A stretch of 64,000 nt of DNA from Cristatella mucedo (Eukaryota > Bryozoa > Phylactolaemata > Cristatellidae): contig WPIO01000108.1 of the NCBI GenBank assembly GCA_009760855.2, forward strand, positions 1,274,501 to 1,338,500, read 5' to 3'. Shown one piece after another: positions 45,500-57,499 of this stretch (the stretch's first letter is position 1; each line of letters begins with the position of its first letter). The translations under genes were made by a program, and so were the position numbers. The notes under the pieces were generated by a model. That model made no database searches and was not told where the DNA came from. It was given only the letters and a program-made list of their open reading frames with translations.

Positions 45500-45640
45500 A
45501 ATTAATCCGAATGACGCCCTAAGAGAACTTAATCTTTATCTAGGCACTTCACATGTTCCACGGGCTCGAGCCCATGATCTCGGCCACACCTTGGTCGGGG
45601 TAAGCACCTTAACCACTTGGCTAAACCAGCAAGCGATACT
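45500..45640 (-). mobile_element. tRNA-derived SINE with a CR1-1-like tail (SINE-3)
   Basis: Minus strand: A box 'TTAGCCAAGTGGTTAAGG' and B box 'GGGCTCGAGCCC' about 50 bases later, followed at once by 'gtgaagtgcctagataaag' and 'aagttctcttagggcg'. This matches the CR1-1 3' end ('gcgcctagaaagagattgag', 'ttctctgagggcgc'). Such a layout is known for SINEs that borrow the enzyme of a partner LINE through a shared 3' end. Confidence 0.75.
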
Positions 45641-45902
45641 TATGGATGTTTTTCCTAGCATTCGTTTATAATGTCCAAATGCTTCACTTACAAGGTCGTG
45701 GAATTGTAATAACACACATCAAAACGTACACCAGGATGCTACTGCCGTGGCAAATACGGTCAGCAGATAAGGCGTTTCTACAAAATCAATAGATATCCTC
45801 TTTTCAGCTAGAGAACGAATGCAAACAGTAGACATGGAATTAATTTTCCAGATTACATAGGAAATCGAACTTAAAGTTCACGTGTAATCACAATTTTAAG
45901 CA

Positions 45903-46022
45903 AACTCTTACATCCAATTTAAAGTGGTCGGGAATGTTAGGTTCACTCAAATAAATGTAAATGTATCTTCATATATGACGGATGCTGTTGATCTATCAAG
46001 CAATCATTGCAATGACAACGTT
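45903..46022 (+). pseudogene. Coding relic in block A, copy 2
   Basis: Open frame of about 40 codons: YIQFKVVGNVRFTQINV and SSYMTDAVDL, ending VRFEVQ and TAA. It is the better preserved twin of 8,318-8,442. Function unknown. Confidence 0.5.
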
Positions 46023-46560
46023 AGATTTGAAGTCCAATAATTCACTCATTGGAGTCCTTTCCGAGAGCTGCGACAGTAGTTTCGCAATGTCCTATCAGAA
46101 GTATGCCCTACTGAGTCGTCGATTAGCGGCTCCGATGCACACACCCTAACCACAGGGCTCCGTCTAGCCGATGGCTTATAACACCGATCACGTCATGAGT
46201 CAGCTGCCTTAGCCAGGAAACAATGAAAGGAGTTTTCCGCTGGTTTTACTCTAAAAAAGAAAAAGCGAGTGACTGCTGTTTTGCTTCATAAATGTGCTAA
46301 CCTACGAATAGTCAACAGCAACTCATCTTCGGAATTCGCTGTCATCACAGAAAAAACTGTACTTCGTTAATCTCTCGTGACTGGTGAATCAAGCTCTAAG
46401 CACATCACTGAATATTGTAGCAACGATACGACCGCCCGTTATGCAGGCCTAAAATGATGATTCAGGTCAGTTCCTCCAAGAACAGGATATAACAAGATGC
46501 AATGCAGGCAGTAGCACAGTGGCTTTCATTGTATTACTCGTCCTCTCCTAAGTTGGATCA
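46000..46560. repeat. Dispersed repeat family D, copy in block A2
   Basis: Same element as 8,400-8,960: 'cactcattggagtcctttc', 'gagagctgcgacagtag', 'gattcaggtcagttcctcc'. Confidence 0.55.
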
Positions 46561-46879
46561 GCCACATGTCAGCCACCTTGTTTCTGATCAGTTCGGTTTA
46601 AGCGTATTTAATGTGACTACAACTTGAAATGAACTAGTTGTTTTGCTTTGTTGAGCTGCTAGCGGTATGTTTTGACACTAAGAATGACAGGTCCTAGTGA
46701 ATAAAGGCATGTTAGATTGTGTATCGTGTCACTAAGATCCCCTGCGCCACTCTGACACTAGTTTTGACAGGCACGAGTTTTGAATTGGTCAAACTACATC
46801 AGATATCTCTGACCTACTCCGGCTTCCTCAACTGTAAGGAGTTTTCAATTAAACAGTTTGTTTGTCACTCTCAGCTCAT

Positions 46880-47500
46880 TCCATTCAATCTCATCAGTCT
46901 GTTGCGAGCGTCGCAGTTGCCACAGTACTCCACATCTCGCCGACCTGCACTGGCTACCAGTCAAGCAACAGATTGACTTCAAAGTTTTGTCGCTCACTTT
47001 TAGGTCCCTTAATTCTATGGCTCCAGCCTATTTCTCAGATAAACTCCCTCATCAGGCCAAGCATCGTACCACCCGCTTTTCGGAATCCAACAGTCTACAG
47101 ATACCTCGTACAAACCTCAAATCCTTTGGAGACCGTGCATTTAGTTCGTATGCTCAAAAAGCACGGAACTCCCTCCCGACCTGCGTCAGAACATCCCCTG
47201 ACTGACCACATTTAGAAGGAACTTAAAAACACAGCTATTTAGGACAGCATTTAGTGGGTCCCTGTGATTTGTTCTTGATGTGCTTATGCGTGCTGACACT
47301 GTGCTGCCACTATCCACATTTGCATACTGACCCTGTGAATGCCACCCCTAACCATATTATTTATTTTGTTTGTTTTTCAAGCATGATTTTACTTACCATT
47401 CAATTGCATTTCCCTTTGCAGCAAATGTAAAGTGCCTAGAAAGAGATTAAGTTTTCTGAGGGTGTTTATCAAGCGCATTATTATTATTATTATTATCATT
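46880..47500 (+). mobile_element. CR1-1 LINE, 5'-truncated
   Basis: The frame at 46,858-47,205 reads CHSTPHLADLHWLPVKQQID, FRSLNSMAPAYFSD and RNSLPTCVRTSPD. The 3' end is 'ttctgagggtgtttatcaag' with a long TTA tail (47,477-47,500). It sits inside block A2 and is absent from block A1. Confidence 0.9.
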
Positions 47501-47714
47501 ATTATCAGCCTACCTTGTAGAGCTATAAACCAATCTTGCTCGGCATTCTCCGTACTTTTACGAATATAGTTGCTGAAGCTAGTTTTGAGAGCCCGGAGGT
47601 TTGATGTGGTCAGAGGATATCTTTACTACCAATCTTTACGAACCTACACTGGCTTTCTCATTTAGGTAAGCTGTGCATTCAAAGTTTGTCACTCACTCTT
47701 AGGTCTCTTCTTCA

Positions 47715-47915
47715 TTTATTCATATAAAAAATAATACCAGCTGATTTAAGGAAATTTTTCAACGAGATTTCAACAACAAGTTTTGAACAGTGACACAAGT
47801 GAGCCTTTACGGATGCAACCACCGCTAGCAGCTGCAATAAAGGATCGCTCACCGCAGGATTCGATCCTAAGACCTCAGGACCAAGACCGTGAAAAGCAAC
47901 CATTTTTTCTAAGGT
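47715..47915 (-). mobile_element. tRNA-derived SINE (SINE-1) in block A2
   Basis: B-box-like 'TTAGGATCGAATCC' on the minus strand and the family tail 'accagctgattt' (plus view). Same position as the SINE at 9,285-9,515. The A box is decayed ('ttttttctaaggtgc'). Confidence 0.7.
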
Positions 47916-50219
47916 GCAATTAGTCTATGACCCGATCGCGTTTGTATTATGCCTACTGCTCTTACGACTACTGTCGTTTAGCTGCCCTTCGGAAAAACCT
48001 CGGATCTTTTACGGACCGTGCTAACTATGATAAGGGTAGCTGTATCGTGTCCTTTTTGCCTGCAACGGTTATCATCCTTACCGTCTGTAATTTCCTTCCT
48101 CTATCTATTAGACCATGTACAATGTAACATTATTGTACCTTTTATTTCTCAGCGCAAAATCATTTTATTATGAGGCAAAACTACAATACATCAGTGATCG
48201 AATGATTGTGCGCTCCAACTCTGAACGATACACTCAAGTGTGGCTGACGTTTAATTTGAGGCTCCGTATTAGGTGGCACTTATCAATCAAGAAAGCTAGG
48301 CATGCTATCAAAATATTGAAATCCACGGGCACAAGTACATGGACAATCAACACTTTGAAATTTAACTAATTAGCATTATGGTGATTATCCACATTTCATA
48401 AGAAGTAGGTTAATATTAAAACGCCATGATTTGTCATCATGGGGTTGCAAACATCATATTCTGAGGATATTCTTAAGCAGTCCTAAGCTCATTAAGAGTC
48501 AGTAACTTGTTTTGGGAGTCACACATTGAAACACATAGAAGGCCGTATGATTATACACTTAAGAGAACAGCGGTTTTGGGCAAAAGTAGTGCTTCCAGTT
48601 TCTTACAAGTGATCTGCGCCAGGAATCACTTTGTATCTAGTAAGCCTATATTTAATGTGCTCCGTTAAAATTTATAAATACTTACTCAGTATTCATCCTT
48701 CAATGTAATATTGTCTGTTTTAAAAACGTACAAAAAGAATCATCGATTAAATTTGAAACGAAGCTGGGCTATTGGCAGCGTTAAATTTGCTATAGTTGCA
48801 GCCTGATTAGGGGATGCACTGTATGGTGGGTGCTGTAGACCAACTGCTGCTTTCCTCACGGTTTTATTGTAGGTCTATACGGTTGAATACTGGCACATTC
48901 TACTGCCGTTGACCATAAAGTATATTTTTACCTCGATGGCACTTCGGCTTGAAATGATGTTATGAATTTAGCTGCACTGAGGGACTTCCATTAATTATTT
49001 TTTGCTATACCGGTTAAAGAGACACTGCTTTACGCACCCAGAATCTGTCACGAGCTAATAACATCAAAGTCGGATGGAGACTGCCGGTGTTGTTGCCATT
49101 CAGAAAAAAACATTTCTTAGCATCTAATCGCATGATTACCTCAAAAGTAAACAACTCTGATAAGATATATCTTGCGACAACAATTAAGTGTGGCTCGTGG
49201 ATGAGCGGATTGCTGAACTGGGTCGAAATTACTGAAATGCCGCAAATAGCTTAGGTACAAGACAGGTTCGGTTATGCCCAGTCTTAAGGTGTAACGTTGG
49301 CATAATTGAGGAATCTTGCTTCATAGAAAAAGCTATCTGATACGATAGTCCTTGTGTTTACTTTACATTAAAGTACCAGTTGTTATCAGAAGTTGCATTG
49401 CTTTATTTTATTTTCTATCAATAACTTAGCGTCTGCGTTTGGTCAAATGTCGAAGTAAATTATTTGCGACGCGTTTTCGGCTGGTGACCTCAATATCGAC
49501 CCGTAATATTGGCAGGCCAAAAATACGACTGGTAGAGACCACATGGCATTTTAGTTCAATGCACAAACGTTGCAGCCTTGACACGATGTCACTCGGCGTG
49601 TGAAATGTGGCGTTGTAGATATCGTCATAAAAATTCTTATGTCCTCTGTGTTAACCTGCTTACTTCTCAGCAAGTTCCAGAGATTAATCAAAATGAAATC
49701 AGTTTCAATGCTTAAATTATGTAAAGAAGTGAGAAAAAGTAATCTTAGGAAATGCGAGGAGATTTATAAACCCTTGGAACTCGCTGTCACTTACGGCAAT
49801 CGGCATGCAACATAACGCTTTCGACATGGCTTTAGTGACAGCTAGCAATAGCAGCTCACCTGCAACCGAATGTTAACAAGTCTTAAAGTACTAAAGCGTC
49901 CGCAGTTGTGCGTTTTTATATTTCAAAAAATAGGTAGTTTACAAAGAGAGTTGGAAATATAACTTGATGTGTTTTTGATTTCCAAAATAGGCTTAGAAAA
50001 TTTACTCAATAACACAATATAATAACATAATAATAACGCAATAACAGTTTCGACGCGGCTTCACTGACAGCTATCAATAGCAGCTCATATGCAAACGAAT
50101 GCATAATAATAATAATATAAAAGTAATAATAATAAGTCTTGCAAATGGAGCCAATCCTCAGTACAAAACTTCACTATAGCGTCCGCAGCGTTGCGGTCAT
50201 TCAATTTCGAAAACAACTC

Positions 50220-52240
50220 TTAGTTTCAAAAATCAGTTAGAAATTCAATTTGAAAAGTCTTCGCTTTTGAAACTGTCTTAGAATTAGAGCGTAAATAAAA
50301 CAGAGTAGTTCTTGCGTAATTTCTTCGCAAAAATTGGCAGAGAGATGTTAATTTTATTGATATAGACCGCTTATCGATCCTCCTACAGCTATGGTATAGT
50401 TATCTGAAATCTTTCAAATATATCATGTGAAAAGCCACCGTTCATGTCTTAGGAGTTTTATTTTACCACCCGATCTTCAGGAAAGCCTTGAAGCTGCGCG
50501 TGTACGTAAGTGCTACTCCAGCCTAGAGAAGGTCAACAGGAGCTCGGCAAATGGCACACGGTCAGCAGCAAGGCGTCGGAGCTATTTACGCCAGCATGCT
50601 AATTAGGATTTCTATCATTAGCTGTAGGTGAATATTGATTTTCTTCTGTCAGGTTCAAGTTCTTTCCTGGATATGATTAGTTGAGCTTGCCTTGCCGTTG
50701 CATTGATGTCGCCTAACTTGCGTTTGTCTACACATTGCTAGATCCACAGGTTTCGATGGTTTTGTTGACAATGCCAATGACTTTGAAACCGTCGTGCACC
50801 TTTCACCAACTTGTATTGAATCTGTCATTAAAGAATGATACAACTACACTTGCTTGAATCCGTAGCTAGACATCGTTATGCACTAAAATAGGCAACTAAA
50901 TATAGCGATATTGCACCGAACGATTAATTAGCGTCTCAGCAATCTCAAACGCTGGTGGCTGAAAGATGAAGTCAATGACGTGTCGGCGGGTATTAACTTG
51001 ACTAACGCATCTTACCTGTCCTCTGTCACGACAACTGGGGTGCCTTGAATTGACCCTTGCAAGCAAATCGATGTAGTCCGAATGCATCGCCACATGCCAA
51101 AACTAATGGTTTCCCGTCTATTCTTTCAAAAAGAGCAAAACTAAGTAAGATAAAATTTAAAATAATAAATCACAATAAATAATAAATAATAAATAATTCA
51201 AGTAAGAGCAAGCTCCCTCTCTCAGTCTTGTTGATGTTCGTAGCCAGTATACATCTATATATGGTATAGACATCTATATGTATAGCTGTATGCTGATGCT
51301 TGAAATGATTGCTCATAAAATGTTGTCCCATAGCCAACTGATGATGCATCGTTTTTATAAAAATAAACTTTACTACCACCCAGCCATTGTTTCATGTCTC
51401 TATTAAAATGCTTGTTTTTTAATGACTTAATTACGGGGATTTCAACAGTAATCAAACAAAGCAGATACCAGCATTGCTGTCCTGAACTTTTCTCGTTCGT
51501 TCACGATTTCTTTTCAACAAGTTTGATCCTGAGGGAATAAATAAAAGGTGCTTGATTCAACAACTGCCCAGCCTGAAGAAAGTTTCAAGTTCAAATTTTC
51601 CTTCGGAACGTGATTGGAAAATTTATTTTTGAACGTCAAGTCACGTGACTAGAGCTAGTGAACATTTGCGGAGCATTGCAGGACCTTTTTAGAAAACTTC
51701 TCAGCTATTTTAAAGATTAAGAAGAAAGTGAAAGCGTGCATTCATTAGTCAAGTGATGAATGCATTTCAAATCTTCTAAATATTCCCAACTAACTGTGAA
51801 TGCACGGCATTATTAAAACTCATTTTCAGCTATATTTTAAAAATAGTTGAAGCGATAACCGTAATATTTAACACTGCTAGTTATACATTTAATACTACGC
51901 AGTTTCAGGCATTATCACTACTAACACTTTACCTACACTATTCATGTCCCTATATAAATGATTTGAACACTGACATTTGTGTTTCCTGTGCCACAAACAT
52001 CTTTTAATGCAACTGGACTTCCAATTAACGCAGCTTGATATCTATACCATTTATTACTATATTATTTCGAAGTCCCGTGCTGGAAACATGATATTCAAAC
52101 TTTGATAAAATATGCGCAGATATTATTTCCATATACATGTAAAGAAACGATTATCGGATTAGCTTTATCTTTATCAATTTTATGTTTTTGTTTATGTTTA
52201 TCAATTATCGTCCAAGCGTAGGTGGTTGGGAAAGATAGTT
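50220..52240. other. Unassigned AT-rich sequence
   Basis: No gene is recognised. 51,480-51,560 resembles the loop of the family E element ('ttcacgatttcttttcaac'). 50,350-50,380 has a plus-strand FIDIDRLS, reminiscent of fibre unit 4 (IIDIDRL), possibly by chance. Confidence 0.4.
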
Positions 52241-52299
52241 CTCCTTACATCGTAGTTCCAGGTAATGAAAGCATTACTACTTCGTTAGGTCTTCTACAA

Positions 52300-52840
52300 A
52301 TAGCCGTGTCATACAATTTGTTAGCAGCATCTATGGGATTGGTATGATTCATCACATTGGTTATCATATTATTACCCACGCTTACATCATACACTAGATG
52401 GAACTGACTTAAGAATAATGTGTCGTTTCATAGGTCCTGGGGTAACGCGAAACTTATCATTACAAATAGTTTGAGTAGTAGAAGAATAGTCCCAATGACC
52501 GTTAGCGCAAACCCCCATATTAAATTCCCAGTAATCGTATCGCCAGCTTTACTAAATTTGAAATTCAAATTAATTTTAACAACAAAAGCTTTAGCACTAA
52601 CAGCAACTCTATTGTTACTAAATCTTTCACACGAGCAATCAATCGCAGACGCGATATTCGTAATCAACCGTCTTGGAAAGTTCTTATCGGCATGACTTTT
52701 ATTTACAGCATCTCCAGGATTGATGGGACCCTTATCATTTACAACTGTTTTCCCAGTCGTATATAAGTCTGTGTAACTCGTACCGAAAACGCTAGCAAAG
52801 TAGTATCTTGTCTCGAAAATTCCACAGAATATATTTTAAC
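52300..52840 (-). pseudogene. Tail-fibre-like relic, island 3
   Basis: A minus-strand frame is open from about 52,838 to 52,428. It carries NDKGPINPGDAVNKSHADK (end of one fibre repeat), then SKAGDTITGNLIWGF (start of the next). After a frameshift the repeat end continues at 52,377 as NNMITNVMNHTNPIDAANK. The order GDT.TGN..., NNMITN..., NP.DAANK is exactly that of phage/virus fibre repeats. The open frame of over 130 codons makes this the best preserved fibre segment in the window. No start codon or full gene could be defined; codon use is A/T-rich. Confidence 0.65.
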
Positions 52841-52849
52841 GTTTGATTT

Positions 52850-54540
52850 ATTTACTTCTTTTGTAAATAATGGAAGTCATCTCTTGAATCCAACTTTCTC
52901 AGACTCTTCAACGCTTTTCACATAATTTGTAATGTTAGTGTTAAAATTGTATCTTTTTCCCTTGTTATTAGTGAGTCTGCGGCGTTCAGAAATTTGACCA
53001 AACTTGATATCAAAATGCCTCTGACCTTGAGAAGACATACAACTAAGTATCTCTTGATTTGAATTTCAATTCTATCTATTCGAGGCATTCCAACTTTACC
53101 TGGAGCAATATAATATTTATCTTTATTTTAAGCAATTTTAACTATAAGTGCAGATTTCCGATTTGCAGAACAAACGTTCTTCTCTTGAGAATGCGTAAAG
53201 CCCGACCGACATTTAGCTTCATATTGCAAATGATCTCATCTTTGATAAAGCTTCTAGACCAGAACAATTTTGTGTCTAAAAGTTTTATAGACTCTCCATC
53301 GTGAATCAAACCACGAGGACTAAAGAAAACATTCATCTTAAGAGAAGCAGTCATTAGCGTTTGTTATGATGATACTTTTTAATTTTAAATCGAGAAACTT
53401 TGCGACTATCGATTCACGTGGCTTTCCAAAAAAGTAAGGGTGCTCTTACTTCTGTTGATTGATAGATCGATTCAGTGATTCTCAGCTTTTCTACATACCA
53501 TTTCGTGTGTCGTTGTTTTATACACTTTTACATTTCTGAACATTTCATTGACTATCCAGCATTTTCTATACATATCAGGATCACGCTATTTCTATATCTG
53601 CTCCCACAGTGAGCTCTCTCTTTCCCTTTTTTTCCTATATTCATATTCCGTATCTTCTTTTTCTTGGACAATCAGTCGACGTCCTTCACCTGCCCTTCGC
53701 TCCTCTCCCCTTTTCGTTACATTCGCTTCTCATCTTCCTCTAAAGTTTTTCTGTGTCCAATCTTTTTGAAATATCCTGTGCTGTCTTTACATCTTTATGG
53801 TTATTATTTTAATGTGCAATTGCAATACCCACGTCGATCGACTGCCGTTTTTATGCGCCTACACTTTTGGAGCCGTGTTGTTTGCCAAAATCCAGTGCCT
53901 TTTCACCAAAATAAACTATCCTGCCAACAACTCCAGCTTCGACGAGCGGTTTTCCATTGCCATCACTCACTTTAGTAAACCTCATCTTGAACTTTAGAAA
54001 GCCTTGTCTCTACCTTATTTCTAGCAGAAATTTCAGCAGTGACTATTTTGTATGTGCAACAGTAAGAAGTTTTGTCCATTCCGATCAGTCAGACTAAAAC
54101 GGCAACTCGTTATTTCTTTGAGCACACCGAATTTAGGATCTATGAAACATAAATTGTCAAATGTGCACATCTACTTTTCTACCTGAAAATATATTTGCAA
54201 AATCCATAATAAAAATGCTTCGAACTTATTATTGTTCTAATTACTCTTGCTCCTACCACCAAACTCAAATTTACTAAAAATTCATGGAAACATTTGTTAG
54301 ATGACAGTTGCACCTGATTCTACGCTACGTACGTTCCCGAAATATTCATCTCTTTCTCAATCTCATCGTAAGGCGTTTCGCCTACCGGGAAAAAATTGAA
54401 GGATCTTCTCAAGATGAAAAACGAAAACCAGAGTTTCGCTGAAAGAGTAAACTCCACCAGCTAAAGCTTTTTGATCCTAGAAATACTATTTTGTTGCCTT
54501 TGACTTGCAAAAAAATTTGCAATCACCATCAAGCTTGAAT
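52850..54540. other. AT-rich sequence, no firm gene
   Basis: The minus-strand frame at 53,354-53,142 (MTASLKMNVFFSPRGL) may belong to the same relic as the fibre repeats below it, but no motif was recognised. 53,500-54,000 is C/T-rich on the plus strand with short frames that resemble nothing known. Confidence 0.35.
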
Positions 54541-54735
54541 TTAATATTTGATATCGCCAGCAGTGGGTAGAACTCTAATGAATACCTCGGATAATGAAAC
54601 CCTATCGTAAAAACCTGGTGTCATTGTGACACAACTATATTTGTCATTATCGTCTTTAGAAGTTAAAAAAGTGTTACTAATTGCAGCGATATTAGAGACT
54701 GGTGTATTGATATACGTAAACTCTTTTAGTTTAAG
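54541..54735 (-). pseudogene. Unknown coding relic, island 3
   Basis: About 62 codons are open on the minus strand (KEFTYINTPVSNIAAISN, CVTMTPGFYDRVSLSE, ending AGDIKY and TAA). Lies between a CR1-1 insertion and the fibre repeats, same strand. Family not recognised. Confidence 0.4.
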
Positions 54736-55091
54736 ACCAGTTCCTTTAAAAAATTAAGTGCATACCGTTGGATATGAAGTTACGCTCTATTCAGATTCAT
54801 TACTACTACTGCTGAAAAGTTAAATATAACCTAATCCATATCAACTCTCTGAAATTGCTGTCAATGAAGAAATTTATTTTTCTGCATTAAATTCAACCAG
54901 TAGTCCACCATGATTTGCAGCCAAATTCTATTAGGCTTAAAAGAGTTGGTTGATACAATGTGATATTCAGGAAATTTAGGTTTGTAAGTCATCTAATTGC
55001 CGGAGCTAAAATCGATGGCATACTTCCCAAACCTTAGATTTTGAGATTCGTTGTTGTAACTCACTATTTTCTGTATTATTGCAATGTACCA

Positions 55092-56817
55092 TAATAACAA
55101 TAACAATAATAATATTAATGCACCTGATAAAGCGCCCTCAGAGAACTCAATCTCTTTCTAGGTCAGCATGCGAATGTGGTTAGTGGCAGCATGCACAGTG
55201 TCAGCACGCATAAGCACATCAAGGACGAATCAGAGGGACCCACTAAATGCTGTCCTAAATAGATGTGTTTTTAAGCCCTTTTTAAATGTGTTCAGGTCAG
55301 GGGATGGTCGGACGCAAGTCGGGAGGGAGTTCCTGGCTTTGGGAGCATATGAACTAAATGCACGGTCTCCAAAGAATTTGAGGTTTGTACGAGGTATTCT
55401 TAGACTGTTGGATTCCGAAAAGCGGGTGGTACGATGCTCGGCCTGGTGGGGGAGTATATCTGAGAGATAGGCTGAAGCCAAAGAATGAAGTGACCTAAAA
55501 GTGAGCGACAAAACCGTGAAGTTGATCGTGGCTTAACTGGTAGCCAGTTCAGGTCGGCGAGAAGTGGAGTAATGTGGCGACTGCGACGCTCGGGACAAAC
55601 AACCCTAGCTGCAGAGTCTTGCACCAGCTGCAATCGCCTGATGGCACATGCCGGTAGGCCAGTATGCAGTGGGTTACAGAAGTCGAGACCAGATGTCACA
55701 AATGTATGGACCAACTTGGACCTGATATCCTTATCTAAACAAGCCCGAACTTTAGCAATGTTGTGAAGCTGAAAATTGGTAGATTTGACCGTGGACCTGA
55801 TATGGTCGTCTAACGAGAGGACGCTTTGGAACATGACACCGAGATTTCGAGCTGATCCAACTGGAGATATGCTGGCAGAGCAACTTTTGAGCGTCAGCCT
55901 TTCCAATTTCTGAATCACACTGGGTTTGCCCATAACTAGTAAGTTAGATTTATCCCCGTTAAGTTTTAGAAAATTTGCTGACAGCCATGTGCGGATGTCA
56001 TCAATACATGCAGCAAGTGAGTTGAGAGAATTTGAGGCGCTCGAAGGCTGGGAGGGATCAAAGCAAAGGTACAACTGAGTGTCATCCGCATAGAAGTGAA
56101 AGCCTAGATTGTGCTTGGCAATCACATCAGCAAGAGGCAGAGTATAAACCGTGAAAAGAACTGGACCTAGCATGGATCCCTGAGGTACCCCATATTTCAG
56201 AGGTACCTCAGCTGATCTTTGTCCATTCACGTCAATACTCTGGAGTCTCCCATTGAGATAGGACCTGAACCACTGCAGAGCAGTGCCAGTGATGCCCAGG
56301 CGAGATGAGAGGCGCTCTAGAAGAACTTTGTGATCGACGGTATCAAAAGCTGCCGAAAGATTGAGGTAAACAACAGAGACACTCTACCCATATCTGCATT
56401 CCTAAGTAGTTCGTTGTATACCCTAAGTAATGCTGACTCTGTGGAGTGATTAGCTCTAAAGCCGGACTGGAACTTACTAGCAAGGTTTGAGGTTTCGATA
56501 CATGAGTTCTGCTGGTCCACAACGACCTGTTCCATTGTCTTTGATAGGTATGGTAGAAGAGAGACTGAGCGGTAGTTGCTTAAGTTCTCTTGATCTAGTG
56601 TCGCTTTTTTGAGAAGTGGCCTGACTGCAGCTTTTTTGAAAGGTGCTGGGACATGACCTGAGGCCAATGACATATTAATGATGGTAGTTAATCATGGCAG
56701 CAGCAGATCAATGCAACGTAGGAGCAGGACAGTGGGAATAGGGTCCAGAGGAATTGTTGTCTTCTTTGATTGAGATGCGAACTTCAGGACTAGGTCACTA
56801 GTGACCTGCTTAAATGT
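55092..56817 (-). mobile_element. CR1-1 LINE, longest copy, 5'-truncated
   Basis: On the minus strand it starts inside the reverse transcriptase (PLDPIPTVLLLR, then [20 protein letters not shown] and [19 protein letters not shown]). It continues with [18 protein letters not shown], a frameshift near motif A, YGVPQGSMLGPVLFTVYTLP (motif B) and FHFYADDTQLYLCFDPSQP, with an intact YADD catalytic motif. After the post-RT domain a frameshift near 55,450 precedes ETHLFRTAFSGS-like sequence. Frames: 56,673-56,317, 56,230-55,400 and 55,511-55,230. The (TTA)n tail is at 55,092-55,115. A possible 4-base target duplication 'gtac' flanks it. Confidence 0.93.
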
Positions 56818-56819
56818 AC

Positions 56820-57318
56820 ACAATAATCATGCTGGTGGAAACAAGTGATACAATCTCTTCCAAATGTTTGAGTGTTCGCGGTGCATGTACCAAACGGTGT
56901 GATTTTCAGCTCCGTAGTAGCGAAGTTTGGATCTGTCGTATAAACATCAGCAGTCAATCCTAAAGCCGGATCGATCTTTCCTTTAGTCGTCCGTTAACTG
57001 CTTCTAGGTGGAAGAGTGATCCATCATTTCAACGTAGTAGTATCATCACAATTTGAATCATTTGGGGCTTCCGTTATCATTAAATCTATAACACTAGTAA
57101 AAAATCCTGCATCTGTGAATGCTAAATAGTTACCAGTTCTCAAAGCCATAATTCTCTTGGAGACTCCTGACGATGTAGGCGTAAAAGTAATGCTAACGGT
57201 AGTAGTATTCCTAAGATCTATGTATCCTGTGAGGTGGTTAAAAGCTATTCTTGCACATCTATTTAACTGTATTGGCGGACTACAGGTTATTGAGATGGTT
57301 AATCCTTTACCTATCTTT
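56820..57318 (-). pseudogene. Unknown protein relic between two CR1-1 copies
   Basis: One minus-strand frame reads from about 57,310 to 56,850 with only two stops in about 150 codons. Recognisable stretches are GLTISITCSPPIQLNRCAR, TTVSITFTPTSSGVSKRI, FTDAGFFTSVIDLMITEAP and, past the stops, KIDPALGLTADVYTTDP. It is rich in Thr/Ser/Ile/Val, as in beta-rich virion or fibre proteins, but no family is recognised. Same strand as the fibre repeats at 52.3-52.8 kb, so it may be an upstream part of the same gene. Confidence 0.5.
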
Positions 57319-57319
57319 G

Positions 57320-57437
57320 ATAATGATAATACTGATGCACTTGCTAAAGCGCCTTCAGAGAACTCTATCTCTTTTTAGGCGCTTTACATTTGCTGCAAAA
57401 TGATACTAGACTGAATGGTGAGTAATATCATGCTATG
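57320..57437 (-). mobile_element. CR1-1 LINE, minimal 3' fragment
   Basis: 'taatgataatactgatgcac', 'ctaaagcgccttcagagaac', 'ttttaggcgctttacatttg' and 'ggtgagtaatatcatgc'. About 120 bases only. It interrupts the relic of island 3. Confidence 0.85.
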
Positions 57438-57499
57438 ATATCTCAGTATCCTCTAGCTATAGTATCTATATTCCAGAGTACGTCACCCACCATTATTTT

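Larger units (their letters stand above)
45840..50215. repeat. Large direct duplication, block A copy 2
   Basis: Counterpart of 8,230-11,560. It differs by a CR1-1 insertion with unmatched flanks (about 46,785-47,630) and a local repeat near its end: the 'gctttagtgacagctagcaatag' segment at 49,825-49,880 reappears at 50,050-50,105. Confidence 0.85.

Noticed and set aside
45545-45640. Possible tRNA gene on the minus strand
   Set aside because: The tRNA-like part continues directly into CR1-1 3' end sequence, so a SINE is the better reading.
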